From: DASZTV01 sp035548125
Lineage (GTDB): Bacteria; Actinomycetota; Actinomycetes; JAFAQI01
Assembly (NCBI GenBank): GCA_035548125.1
Contig: DASZTV010000024.1
Location: 5,172 to 69,171 of the forward strand
Direction: 5' to 3'
DNA: 64,000 nt
This document shows, piece by piece, positions 8,243 through 16,182 of this stretch. The notes below the pieces were generated by a model. That model worked only from the letters and a program-made list of their open reading frames with translations. It was not told where the DNA came from and searched no databases. The position numbers and the translations under genes were made by a program. Position 1 is the stretch's first letter; each line of letters starts with the position of its first letter.

Positions 8243-10423
8243 CTAGAGCAGGCCGCGCTTCGTGGGTGAGGTGGTCGGGGTCACCTCAGGAGTCGGCTTC
8301 CCGGCCGGAGGGCTGGGAGTCGACGACGGGCTCGCGATCGCGCTCCCCGTGGCTGTCGGCTTAGCGGTCGCGCTGTACGTCGGAACCGGCGCGATCGTCG
8401 GCGCTCCCACTGCGGCGGGCGGGCCCTGCAATGTTCGGTAGTTGCTGAAGATCCGCGAGAAGATCTGGGCCGGAAGTGTCCCGCCGTAGACCGGAGCGCC
8501 GTAGGAGCTGCGGAGCTGGCGGGCGACGACCTTGCCTCCTACGCGGTGATACGGCTTGTCGTATCCCATCCACACGCTGATGCAGAGCGCGCGCGTACAG
8601 CCGGTGAACCATGCGTTGGTGAAGTCGTCCGTCGTGCCGGTCTTGCCGTAGACCGGGAACGGCTGGCGCGCCGCCCGGCCGGTGCCGTAGGACACCACCT
8701 GTTCCATGGCCGACGTCACCTCGTCGGCGATGGTCCGCGGCAGCACTCGCTTGCCGGCTGGCTTCGCCGTCGCCCGGAACAGCTCGCCCTGAGCCGGCGT
8801 CCTCACCGACAGCACGGTCCGCACCGGGTGGTGGACGCCGCCGTCGACGAACGTCCCGTAGGCGGACGCTTCGGACAGCGGCGTGGTCGGTATGCCGAGG
8901 GCGTACGACGGGCACAGCACGCCCTTGCGCTGCCCGCAGGTGCGGCCGGAGTCCATGTGTCCGACCTCGAGGCCGGCGTGCTTGGCGAACCGGACGATCT
9001 TGTTCAGCCCCACCTCGACGCCGAGCGGCGCGAAGACGGTGTTGATCGACTGCACCAGAGCGCTTTGCAGGCTGTAGGTCCCGGCTCCGCCCTCGGCGTT
9101 GCACGGCCGGTACCCGACCGCGACCTGGATGCACTCCGGCGCGTAGTGCGTCTCGCTCAACGTGTGTCCGTGTTGCAGCGCCACCGCGAGCGTGAACGGC
9201 TTGATGGTTGATCCCGACGAGCGCGTGATGCTGCCGGGCGGCGGGTCTGCGACGTCCTCGCCGTTCTCGACGTATCCGCCGACCTTGCGCTCGGTGAGCG
9301 CGCGCAAGTCGCCGTTGCGCGGGTCTACCGCGACGATGGCGGCGTCGAGGCCCTTCGACTTCGGCAACACCTCGTGCAACGCGTCGACCGCGGCCTGCTG
9401 CAGGTCGAGGTTCAGCGTCGTCTTCACCTTCATACCGCCCGACTCGAACAACGTGGCGTCGCCGTAGTGCTGGAGCGACTGGCCGACGAGGTCACGGAAC
9501 TCGGGGGCGATCGTCTGGGCATCCGGCTGTTCAGCGGCAACGATGGGAGGCAGTGAGTCGTGGTACGCGTCACCTGCCTGCTGAGAGCTGATGTCTCCCG
9601 CGATGAGCATCTGGTTGAGGACGTAGAGCTCCCGCGCCCGCGCCTGCTTCGGGTCCGCGATCGGGTTCCACACCGACGGCGCCGGGGCTATGCCCGCGAG
9701 GGTGGCCGCGCGCGCCAAACCGAGCGACGGGTCTTCGACGCCGGTCTTCGGGTTGAGGTTGATCTGGTCGATCGGTACGCCGAAATAGAACCTGCTCGCG
9801 GCGTCCACGCCGGCCACGCCGTTCCCCAGATACAGCGTGTTGAGGTAGCGCGTGAGGATGTCCGCCTTCGACAGATGCCGTTCGAGCCGAATCGCGAGGG
9901 AGGCCTCCCGCAGCTTGCGCAGCGCGGTCTGCTCGTCACCCGTGTAGACGTTCTTCACGTACTGCTGGGTGATCGTCGAGCCGCCCTGGAACGTGCCGCC
10001 CGTGACGTCGCGCCACGCCGCTCGGAGAATCGCGATCGGGTCGACGCCGGCGTTGGAGTAGAAGCTCTTGTCCTCGGCCGCGACGATCGCCTGTCGCATC
10101 ACAGTCGGGATCTTGGACGCCGGCACCGGATGTTCGATCTGCGGAGAGTGGATGGTGGCGAACACCTGGCCGTTGGAGTCGAGCAGGATCACCGACTTGG
10201 GCGGTACGGGCTGGAAGTTGTAGTCCAGCGGCGCAGCGACCAGGCCGGCCGCAAAACAGACCACGCCGACGACCACGGCGAGGACCAACCAGCCGAAGAC
10301 CTGCCTGCGGCGGCGGCGAGCGTGGGCGACCCGACGGCGTCGTGCGGCGATGGCAGCCGCGGCGCTTCGCCGGATCAGCGGCCGCGGACCGGCCGGCTGG
10401 CGCGTGGGAAGGGCGCCTGGCAT
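8243..10423 (-). CDS. Bifunctional class A penicillin-binding protein (transglycosylase/transpeptidase)
   Basis: It polymerises and cross-links peptidoglycan at the outer face of the membrane. The ATG at 10423 is chosen over one 54 bases upstream because GGGAGGTGGACGG precedes it with ideal spacing. In the resulting 726 residues there is an Arg-rich cytoplasmic tail, one membrane segment (about 42-65), and a GT51 domain with catalytic Glu117 in VAAEDKSFYSN and GGSTITQQYVKN (148-158). The transpeptidase domain has Ser405-x-x-Lys408 (SGSTIKPF), Ser459-I-Asn461 and KTGT at 594-597. A Pro/Thr/Ser-rich tail ends the protein, as in PonA-type PBPs. It is divergent from bldN across 211 bases. Confidence 0.95.
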   Translation of the reverse strand: MPGALPTRQPAGPRPLIRRSAAAAIAARRRRVAHARRRRRQVFGWLVLAVVVGVVCFAAGLVAAPLDYNFQPVPPKSVILLDSNGQVFATIHSPQIEHPVPASKIPTVMRQAIVAAEDKSFYSNAGVDPIAILRAAWRDVTGGTFQGGSTITQQYVKNVYTGDEQTALRKLREASLAIRLERHLSKADILTRYLNTLYLGNGVAGVDAASRFYFGVPIDQINLNPKTGVEDPSLGLARAATLAGIAPAPSVWNPIADPKQARARELYVLNQMLIAGDISSQQAGDAYHDSLPPIVAAEQPDAQTIAPEFRDLVGQSLQHYGDATLFESGGMKVKTTLNLDLQQAAVDALHEVLPKSKGLDAAIVAVDPRNGDLRALTERKVGGYVENGEDVADPPPGSITRSSGSTIKPFTLAVALQHGHTLSETHYAPECIQVAVGYRPCNAEGGAGTYSLQSALVQSINTVFAPLGVEVGLNKIVRFAKHAGLEVGHMDSGRTCGQRKGVLCPSYALGIPTTPLSEASAYGTFVDGGVHHPVRTVLSVRTPAQGELFRATAKPAGKRVLPRTIADEVTSAMEQVVSYGTGRAARQPFPVYGKTGTTDDFTNAWFTGCTRALCISVWMGYDKPYHRVGGKVVARQLRSSYGAPVYGGTLPAQIFSRIFSNYRTLQGPPAAVGAPTIAPVPTYSATAKPTATGSAIASPSSTPSPPAGKPTPEVTPTTSPTKRGLL

Positions 10424-10428
10424 CCGTC

Positions 10429-10479
10429 CACCTCCCACCCGCCACCCGTCGCGGTGCCGGCTTGCCGGCGCTGACATTT
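10429..10479 (-). repeat. Dispersed ~50-bp element, copy 1 (5' of the PBP gene)
   Basis: This segment matches 39793-39846 at about 44 of 51 aligned positions with two 1-base indels. Both copies have the same orientation relative to the downstream gene, contain a GCCGGC(A/GA)AGCCGGC hairpin and end in the GGGAGGTG Shine-Dalgarno sequence just before the start codon. It supports the downstream start choice for the PBP gene. Confidence 0.7.
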
Positions 10480-10502
10480 GGACCCTATGCGCAACGCGGC
10501 CT

Positions 10503-10535
10503 GTGACTAGCCGCGCGTCACGTTGGTGACTAGTC
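10503..10535. promoter_or_regulatory. Palindrome cluster between PBP and bldN genes
   Basis: GTGACTAG occurs at 10503-10510 and again at 10526-10533, and the inverted pair GTCAC-GTTG-GTGAC spans 10517-10530. GACTAGTC at 10528-10535 is itself a perfect 8-base palindrome. Such density of symmetric GTGAC/GTCAC words points to regulator binding. In Streptomyces bldN is repressed by BldD, whose site has GTnAC-type arms, but the spacing here (4) is one base short of that site. Confidence 0.5.
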
Positions 10536-10634
10536 AGAAATAGCCCGGATTCGCCATGGTCCGGCCCGCTTCGTCCGGTGTGTCATGACAGGCGTCGATC
10601 GGACTCCCGGTCGCCGTAGCACCCAGGGGATGCC

Positions 10635-11471
10635 ATGCAGTCGTGCACGGTGGGAGGCCACCGGACCGTCGGATACGACGGCCTGTCGGCGCTCCGGCTC
10701 GCCGTCGCGATCCAGCGCGACCCCCTCGGCGGGATGCCCGCCGAGCGAGCGGCGTACCGATCCATCCCACGCCCGCGCACCTCTCCCGCCGTCGGCGTGA
10801 TGCACCGCAGCACGGACGCCGCGCTCCCGAGAACCGCCGAAGCGCCTCGTCCGCGCACCCCCGTGGCGGCTCCCAAGATCCCGAGCCCGTCCCCTCCCGC
10901 CGAGCCGACCAGCGAGCAGGCTCGCATCATGGCGGCGGTCCGCGCCGCGCAGGCCGGCGACGGCGAAGCCTTCGGTGAGCTCTATGACGCCTACGCCGAC
11001 CTGGTTCACCGCTACATCGCGTATCGGGTGGGCAACTACGCGCTCGCCGAGGACCTCACCAGCGAGACCTTCCTGCGGGCCTTGCGCCGGATCTCGACGT
11101 TCACGTGGCAGGGTCGCGACTTCGGCGCGTGGCTCGTGACGATCGCGCGGAACCTGGTCGCCGACCACTACAAGTCCAGCCGCTACAAGCTCGAGCAGCC
11201 GACCCCGGACATGATCAGCGCCGGCGCCGACAGCGAGGAGGACGGCCCCGAGACGGCGGTCCTCGCCGGCATCACGAACGCGACGCTGCTCGCCGCGGTC
11301 CGCCAGCTGGGTCAGGAGCAACAGGACTGCATCGTGCTGCGCTTCCTGCAAGGCCTCTCGGTCGCGGAAACCGCCGCGATCCTCGGCAAGAACGAAGGCG
11401 CGGTCAAAGCGCTTCAGTACCGCGCGGTCAAAGCCCTCGGACGCCTACTCCCATCGGATCTGGTCGCATGA
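10635..11471 (+). CDS. bldN: BldN-type developmental ECF sigma factor
   Basis: A 278-residue sigma-70 family protein. Residues from about 95 onward match Streptomyces BldN very closely: LTSETFLRALRRISTFTWQG, then RDFGAWLVTIARNLVADHYKSSR, and in region 4 CIVLRFLQGLSVAETAAILG followed by KNEGAVKALQYRAVKALGRLLP. As in Streptomyces there is a long non-conserved N-terminal extension (about 95 residues here), which in BldN is a proteolytically removed pro-sequence. The ATG at 10635 has AGGGG five bases upstream; later starts cannot be excluded. Its stop overlaps the DUF5667 gene (ATGA), the RsbN arrangement. In Streptomyces BldN drives chaplin, rodlin and bldM expression. Confidence 0.93.
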   Translation: MQSCTVGGHRTVGYDGLSALRLAVAIQRDPLGGMPAERAAYRSIPRPRTSPAVGVMHRSTDAALPRTAEAPRPRTPVAAPKIPSPSPPAEPTSEQARIMAAVRAAQAGDGEAFGELYDAYADLVHRYIAYRVGNYALAEDLTSETFLRALRRISTFTWQGRDFGAWLVTIARNLVADHYKSSRYKLEQPTPDMISAGADSEEDGPETAVLAGITNATLLAAVRQLGQEQQDCIVLRFLQGLSVAETAAILGKNEGAVKALQYRAVKALGRLLPSDLVA

Positions 11472-12535
11472 GCACCTCCCTGAACAACGCGGCTGAGCGG
11501 TTCGCCCAGCTGATCGATCTGACCAACCCGCCGCTGCTGCTCGACGGCGGCGACCCCCGGATGCGCCCGGCACTGGCGCTCACCGCCGCGCTGCGCTCGG
11601 CCGCACGTGAGACAGGTCCTGCCCCGCTGTCACCGCAGGCGCGGCAGCTGATGCGCGAGCGCCTCGTGGCGGCAGCCGCTGACCGCAGCGCCGCCGCGCC
11701 GATGCCCACCATCGCTGCGCGCGTCGCCTCCGCCACCGACCGCGGGCAGCAGCGCGCGGCGGCCGCCGGCCGGCGCATCGGTCGCCGGACGTCGGCAATC
11801 GTCGGCTCGGTGATGATCCTCACCTCGATCAGCGGAGTCGGCGTCGCCGCGGCCCGCTCGGTGCCTGGCTCGCCGTTCTACGACCTGAAACGCGGAGCCG
11901 AAGCGGTCCAGCTGTGGTTCTCCTCCGGCGAGGCTGCGAAGGGCCAGCGTCATCTGGAGTTCGCGCGCACCCGGCTCGCAGAGGCCAAGCAGCTGTCGCC
12001 GGACTCGCCGTACCTCGCGGCCACGCTCCGTGCGATGAACGAAGAGACCCGTCAGGCGAACACCGATCTCGTGAAGGCGTACCGGACGACGGGCTCGGTC
12101 AAGCCCCTCGCTGACCTGGTCCGGTTCGCTCGGTCCCAGTACGAAGACCTCGCGAAGCTCGGCGCTGCGCTCCCCAAGGAGCTCCGTGACCAGGCGACCT
12201 ACTCGGCGCAGCTGCTTGCCGGCGTCGGGGTCGAGGTCAAGTCGCTGACCACCGGTCTGTGCGCAAAGTGCGGAGGCACCCACACCCCTGCGGTCAGCCC
12301 CAAGGGCGGGAAGCCGATCGTCGCGCCCACCCCCACGGCAGCCGGTACCAAGCCGGGCCACCGTACGGCTCCCTCGACGCAGCCGTCCCGGTCACCCAAG
12401 AGCCTGCTCCCGGGCAACCTGATCCCGACGCTGCCGCCGCTCACCCATCCGAAGGGCCAGCAGGACAACAACCCGCTGCCCAAGCTCTCGCCGTTGCCGT
12501 TGCTGTCCTCCCTCGCGCAGCTGCTCGGCGGCTGA
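11468..12535 (+). CDS. rsbN: DUF5667 membrane protein, probable RsbN-type anti-sigma factor for BldN
   Basis: A 355-residue protein translationally coupled to bldN. A cytoplasmic N-terminal region (1-107) that would bind the sigma factor is followed by one membrane segment (about 109-128, SAIVGSVMILTSISGVGVAA) and an extracytoplasmic DUF5667 domain beginning RSVPGSPFYDLKRGAEAVQL. The tail is a Pro/Thr/Ser-rich linker ending in LPLLSSLAQLLGG. It has no zinc-binding HxxxCxxC motif, as in RsbN. It contains an extracytoplasmic CAKC pair (CAKCGG near residue 265), unusual for a linker and perhaps metal-binding or disulfide-forming. The gene symbol rests on position and architecture. Confidence 0.85.
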   Translation: MSTSLNNAAERFAQLIDLTNPPLLLDGGDPRMRPALALTAALRSAARETGPAPLSPQARQLMRERLVAAAADRSAAAPMPTIAARVASATDRGQQRAAAAGRRIGRRTSAIVGSVMILTSISGVGVAAARSVPGSPFYDLKRGAEAVQLWFSSGEAAKGQRHLEFARTRLAEAKQLSPDSPYLAATLRAMNEETRQANTDLVKAYRTTGSVKPLADLVRFARSQYEDLAKLGAALPKELRDQATYSAQLLAGVGVEVKSLTTGLCAKCGGTHTPAVSPKGGKPIVAPTPTAAGTKPGHRTAPSTQPSRSPKSLLPGNLIPTLPPLTHPKGQQDNNPLPKLSPLPLLSSLAQLLGG

Positions 12536-12565
12536 GGCCGCCAGCCCCCTCAGCGATCCCCCGAC

Positions 12566-12602
12566 GATCACCTCGGCGCTTCAGCCGGGGTGATCTTATT
12601 TT
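12566..12602 (+). terminator. Rho-independent terminator after bldN-rsbN
   Basis: GATCACC at 12566-12572 pairs with GGTGATC (12588-12594); the inner GGC and GCC arms extend the stem around a GCTTCA loop. TTATTTT follows. It separates the sigma/anti-sigma operon from the surface-protein gene, so the latter needs its own promoter. Confidence 0.8.
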
Positions 12603-12684
12603 CGGTGGGCGCCAACGATTTCTCCGCAATTGCCGGATTCGCGTGGATCCGCGTCGAGGTACGGCGAAAGGGGTGCCTCGGGCG

Positions 12685-12712
12685 CGTCACCGCCCCTCTC
12701 CTCGCTCGTTGA
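12685..12712 (+). promoter_or_regulatory. Candidate sigma-BldN promoter for the LPYTG surface protein
   Basis: CGTCAC at 12685-12690 is followed after exactly 16 bases by CGTTGA at 12707-12712. As I recall, the Streptomyces sigma-BldN consensus is CGTAAC-N16-CGTTGA, so 11 of 12 consensus bases match with correct spacing. It lies between the terminator of bldN-rsbN and the start of the surface-protein gene, predicting a 5' UTR of about 100 bases. Confidence 0.65.
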
Positions 12713-12817
12713 AGCGAAGGACGGCGACGGCCGTCTGCCCCAGCGCATGGATCGGAACTCGTTTCTCGCTGCGGCAGCACATGTTCCGGTAACCGCCGGA
12801 CTTATGGAGGTAATGGC

Positions 12818-14260
12818 ATGCCCAGCATTCGAAAGCGCCGCAGCGTCGCGCTCGGCGCGTTCGCTCTCGCCAGCACCACGACGTTGGCGGCTGTGGCCGC
12901 GGCCTCGCCGGCGGCAGCGGCAAGCACGTCGCACACCGCGCCGGCGTACTACGCCGGCCAGGCGCAGGGGAACGCCCTCGGTCTGAACATCGACCTGCCG
13001 GTGAAGCTCCCGCTGCTCCCGAACCCGCTCTCGCTCAACCTGATCCATCTTGAGGGCAAGACCGTCCACGACCCGCTGCACCTGGCGGGCAACACCACGG
13101 CGATCTCGAACGCCACCGCCAGCCTTATCACCGGCAGCCTGGCCGACACGCTTCAGAACACGCTGCACGTCAACCTCAACCGCACGGCGCACGTCGCGCT
13201 CGGTGGGCTGACCCATCAGGAGACCTCGCTGCTCGACATCCCGGCGAAGCCGCTCGCGGACCTGTCGATCGGCGACCTGGTCGCGAACCTCGTCAAGTCG
13301 ACGAACGCGACCAACTCCGGCGCTCACAGCATCAAGGCCAACATCGCGTCGGGTAACGACCTGCTCGGTGCGCAGACGGTGCAGCAGATCCAGAACCTGA
13401 TCGACTCGACGCACCTGACCGACACCCTGCAGGGCACGGTCAACCAGGTGCTGTCGACGCTGCAGAACGTCACCAAGACCACCCCGATCGTCGGTGACGC
13501 GGTCACGACCGTCACGAACACGGTGAACGCCGTGCTCGCCAAGGTCACCAAGCTGGTCGACAACCTCGGCACCACGCCGCTGGTCAGCATCTCCATCCAC
13601 AACACCGACCAGCAGGTCACGCCGTTCGCCAGTGGGGTGAAGTCCACGAGCACCATGGGCCTCGTCGACGTCGACGTGCTCGGCGGGCTGCTCTCGATCG
13701 ACGGCTTCCACAACTCGGCGACGGCGTTCGCCAACGGCAAGCCGGGTGGCGCGCACGCCGAGGTTTCGGGTGCTCAGCCGCTGATCAAGGTCAACGCCGC
13801 TGACGCGCTCTGCGCCCAGGTCGGCGCCGATGGCGTCAGCCTGTGCAACGTCGATGGTCTGGGTCTCCCGGCCTCGATCACCTCGCAGGTCAACGGCCTG
13901 CTGAAGACCCTCTCGAACGAGATCAACCAGATCACCTCGAAGATCCTCAGCGGCGTTCCCCTGATCAGCGAGACCAAGGGCAGCACCCACGTGTCGGAGG
14001 ACGGCAAGAGCGCTACCGCGACCGCGCCGGCTTACAACATCTCGGTCGGCCACCTGCTGACTGTGACCCTCGGCAACGGTGTGTCGGCCTCCGCGGCGGC
14101 GCTGCAGAACAAGCCCGCCGAGGTGACCGTGCTCAACAACCCGGAGAACACCCCGCACAGCCTCCCCTACACGGGTTCGAACTACCCGCTGATGGGCCTG
14201 CTGGCAATGGCGCTGCTCGGCATCGCCTTGGTGGTTCGCCGCCGTCTGATGGCTCACTGA
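12818..14260 (+). CDS. Secreted LPYTG-anchored surface protein, unknown function
   Basis: A 480-residue exported protein with a strong Shine-Dalgarno sequence (GGAGGTAATGGC before ATG). It has a signal peptide (1 to about 34, basic MPSIRKRRS then hydrophobic, cleavage near AAAAS). The long middle region is rich in Leu, Val, Asn, Thr and Asp (for example LNIDLPVKLPLLPNPLSLNL and SLLDIPAKPLADLSIGDLV), consistent with beta structure. The C-terminus is a textbook cell-wall sorting signal: LPYTG at 449-453, a hydrophobic stretch, then RRRLMAH. A single Cys pair (CAQVGADGVSLC) is present. It is not a chaplin or rodlin by sequence. Its place behind bldN-rsbN and a BldN-like promoter suggest a developmentally controlled coat or surface component (inference). 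Confidence 0.85.
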   Translation: MPSIRKRRSVALGAFALASTTTLAAVAAASPAAAASTSHTAPAYYAGQAQGNALGLNIDLPVKLPLLPNPLSLNLIHLEGKTVHDPLHLAGNTTAISNATASLITGSLADTLQNTLHVNLNRTAHVALGGLTHQETSLLDIPAKPLADLSIGDLVANLVKSTNATNSGAHSIKANIASGNDLLGAQTVQQIQNLIDSTHLTDTLQGTVNQVLSTLQNVTKTTPIVGDAVTTVTNTVNAVLAKVTKLVDNLGTTPLVSISIHNTDQQVTPFASGVKSTSTMGLVDVDVLGGLLSIDGFHNSATAFANGKPGGAHAEVSGAQPLIKVNAADALCAQVGADGVSLCNVDGLGLPASITSQVNGLLKTLSNEINQITSKILSGVPLISETKGSTHVSEDGKSATATAPAYNISVGHLLTVTLGNGVSASAAALQNKPAEVTVLNNPENTPHSLPYTGSNYPLMGLLAMALLGIALVVRRRLMAH

Positions 14261-14267
14261 GCCTGAG

Positions 14268-14309
14268 CTGAGAAGGCCCCGGTGTCCTCGGACGCCGGGG
14301 CTTTCTCAG
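14268..14309 (+). terminator. Terminator after the LPYTG protein gene
   Basis: The 15-base arm CTGAGAAGGCCCCGG (14268-14282) pairs with CCGGGGCTTTCTCAG (14295-14309) with a single G-U pair. It has a 12-base loop. The 3' arm is T-rich, but a classical U-tract is short. Confidence 0.75.
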
Positions 14310-14347
14310 GTTCAGGTCCGGATCATCACGGCCACTAGGCTTGCGGG

Positions 14348-15214
14348 ATGGCAACGCGCACGCGTTCCCGGGACAGTGCCGTCAAGGCGGGACTGGCGTC
14401 GGCAGCGGCCGCCGAGGTCGAAGCCTCGTTGGCGGTGCCGCTCGACCCGAAGGTCGCCGGCTTCTTCGACGTCGACAACACGATGATGCAAGGCGCCTCG
14501 ATCTACCACTTCGCTCGCGGCCTGGCGGCGCGTGACTTCTTCACCTGGCGAGACCTTGCGACCTTCGCGTGGAAGCAGGTCGCGTTCCGGCTCAAGGGCG
14601 TCGAGGACCCGGCACACATGGAGGAGGCGAAGGAAGCCGCGCTCGGCTTCGTCGCCGGTCACAGCGTGGCCGAGGTCGTGGCGCTCGGCGAGGAGATCTA
14701 CGACGAGCTGATGGCCGACAAGATCTGGTCCGGCACTCGCGCGCTCGCGCAGCTGCACCTCGACGCGGGCCAGCGGGTCTGGCTGGTCACCGCGGCGCCG
14801 GCCGAGCTCGCCTCGCTGCTCGCACGACGCCTCGGCCTCACCGGCGCGCTCGGCACCGTGTCGGAGGTCAAGGACGGCGTCTACACCGGCCGGCTGGTCG
14901 GCGAGCCGTTGCACGGCCCGGCGAAGGCGGAGGCGATCACCGCCCTCGCCGAGAAGGAGGGCCTCGACCTCTCCCTGTGCTCGGCGTACTCCGACTCCGC
15001 CAACGACCTGCCGATGCTCTCCGCGGTCGGGCACCCGGTGGCGGTCAACCCGGATGCGGCGCTGAAGCGCATCGCGAAAGAGAACGAGTGGGAGATCCGC
15101 GACTTTCGCACCGGTCGGAAGGCAGCCAAGATCGGCGTCCCGGCAGCCGCCAGTGCCGGAGCCGTCGCGGGCGGCATCGCCGTCGGTCTCTCGCTGCGCC
15201 GCAAGCGCTCCTAG
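14348..15214 (+). CDS. HAD-IB (SerB-like) phosphatase with C-terminal membrane segment
   Basis: A 288-residue HAD phosphatase of the phosphoserine-phosphatase-like IB group. The nucleophile motif is FFDVDNTMMQ (Asp41, Asp43), motif II Thr lies in WLVTAAP, and motif III with acidic motif IV reads AYSDSANDLPML. The family is usually called HAD-IB hydrolase; some members act on phospholipid head groups or glycolipid precursors. The C-terminus (AAASAGAVAGGIAVGLSLRRKR) is a possible membrane anchor. It converges on the acyltransferase gene and the two stop codons share the palindrome CTAG. In Mycobacterium serB1 is likewise close to an acyltransferase and epimerase, suggesting lipid metabolism. 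Confidence 0.87.
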   Translation: MATRTRSRDSAVKAGLASAAAAEVEASLAVPLDPKVAGFFDVDNTMMQGASIYHFARGLAARDFFTWRDLATFAWKQVAFRLKGVEDPAHMEEAKEAALGFVAGHSVAEVVALGEEIYDELMADKIWSGTRALAQLHLDAGQRVWLVTAAPAELASLLARRLGLTGALGTVSEVKDGVYTGRLVGEPLHGPAKAEAITALAEKEGLDLSLCSAYSDSANDLPMLSAVGHPVAVNPDAALKRIAKENEWEIRDFRTGRKAAKIGVPAAASAGAVAGGIAVGLSLRRKRS

Positions 15215-16182
15215 AAGAAGACGCTGCGACGAGCCAGCAGCAACTTGTACAGCGTCTGCTGGATCGTCTCGCGGACCTGGTCGGTGAGGTTGAACACCAG
15301 CATCGGGTCGTCGGCGCCCTCGGGGCCGATCTTGTCGGTGGCAATCGGCTCACCGAACTCGATGATCCACTTCGACGGCAGCGGGATCAGCCCGAGCGGA
15401 CCGAGCAGCGGGAAGAACGGGGTGATCGGAAGGTAGGGCAGACCGAGCGCCCTAGCGACCGCCGGGATGTTCCCGACCAGCGGATAGATCTCCTCGGCGC
15501 CGACGATCGAGCAGGGAATGATCGGTACGCCGGAGCGCAGCGCAGCGGACACGAACCCGCCTCGCCCGAACCTTTGCAGCTTGTAACGCTCGCGGTAGGG
15601 CTTGCCGATTCCCTTGAAGCCTTCGGGCCAGACCCCTACCAGCTCGCCGGCCTTCATCAACCGTTCCGCATCCTCGTTGCATGCGAGCGTCGCGCCGGTC
15701 TTGCGCGCCATCGGCGCGACGACCGGCATCGTGAAGACGAGGTCGGCCGCGAGCATCCGCAGGTGGCGTTTGGCGGGATGGTGATCGTGCAGGGCGACGG
15801 TCGTCATCGCCGAGTCGACCGGGATCGTTCCGGAGTGGTTCGCGACGATAAGCGCGCCACCGGTCGACGGGACGTTGTCCATCCCGCGCGCCTCGATCCG
15901 GAAGTACCGCTCGTACACCGGGCGCAGCGCCGGCAGCACCAGGTTGTCGGTGAGGTCCGCGTCGAATCCGAAGTCGTCGACATCGAAGTCCCCGGTGATC
16001 CGGCGCCGTACGAAGGCCAGCGCGCCGGCCAGCTTGCGCTCGAGGTCAGACGGCTCGGCGGCGGGCAGCGACTCGACCGGACGCGGCTCGTCCCGCTCGC
16101 CGGACGAGCGCGAACGGCGGCGCCGTGGACCCTCGGACCCGCCGTCGAGCGGGATGACCCTGGCCTCAGGCACGAGCGACAC
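15211..16182 (-). CDS. Lysophospholipid acyltransferase (PlsC family)
   Basis: A 323-residue glycerolipid acyltransferase that would acylate a lysophospholipid or related acceptor at the inner membrane face. The motif ANHSGTIPVD at 114-123 has the active-site His116 with Asp123 spaced as in the actinobacterial NHSG subgroup, and VVGVWPEGFKGIGKP supplies the phosphate-binding EG motif. About 80 N-terminal residues are charged and poorly conserved. The GTG at 16182 overlaps the upstream epimerase gene by 17 bases; a GTG at 16173 is an alternative. Co-transcription with the epimerase is conserved in Mycobacterium (Rv0501-Rv0502). Confidence 0.88.
   Translation of the reverse strand: MSLVPEARVIPLDGGSEGPRRRRSRSSGERDEPRPVESLPAAEPSDLERKLAGALAFVRRRITGDFDVDDFGFDADLTDNLVLPALRPVYERYFRIEARGMDNVPSTGGALIVANHSGTIPVDSAMTTVALHDHHPAKRHLRMLAADLVFTMPVVAPMARKTGATLACNEDAERLMKAGELVGVWPEGFKGIGKPYRERYKLQRFGRGGFVSAALRSGVPIIPCSIVGAEEIYPLVGNIPAVARALGLPYLPITPFFPLLGPLGLIPLPSKWIIEFGEPIATDKIGPEGADDPMLVFNLTDQVRETIQQTLYKLLLARRSVFF

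Noticed and set aside
12604..12817. Possible c-di-AMP (ydaO) riboswitch in the leader of the surface-protein gene
   Set aside because: disA is in the window and such riboswitches precede wall genes in actinobacteria, but I could not find the conserved ydaO core motifs in the leader. The region is better explained by a promoter and plain 5' UTR.
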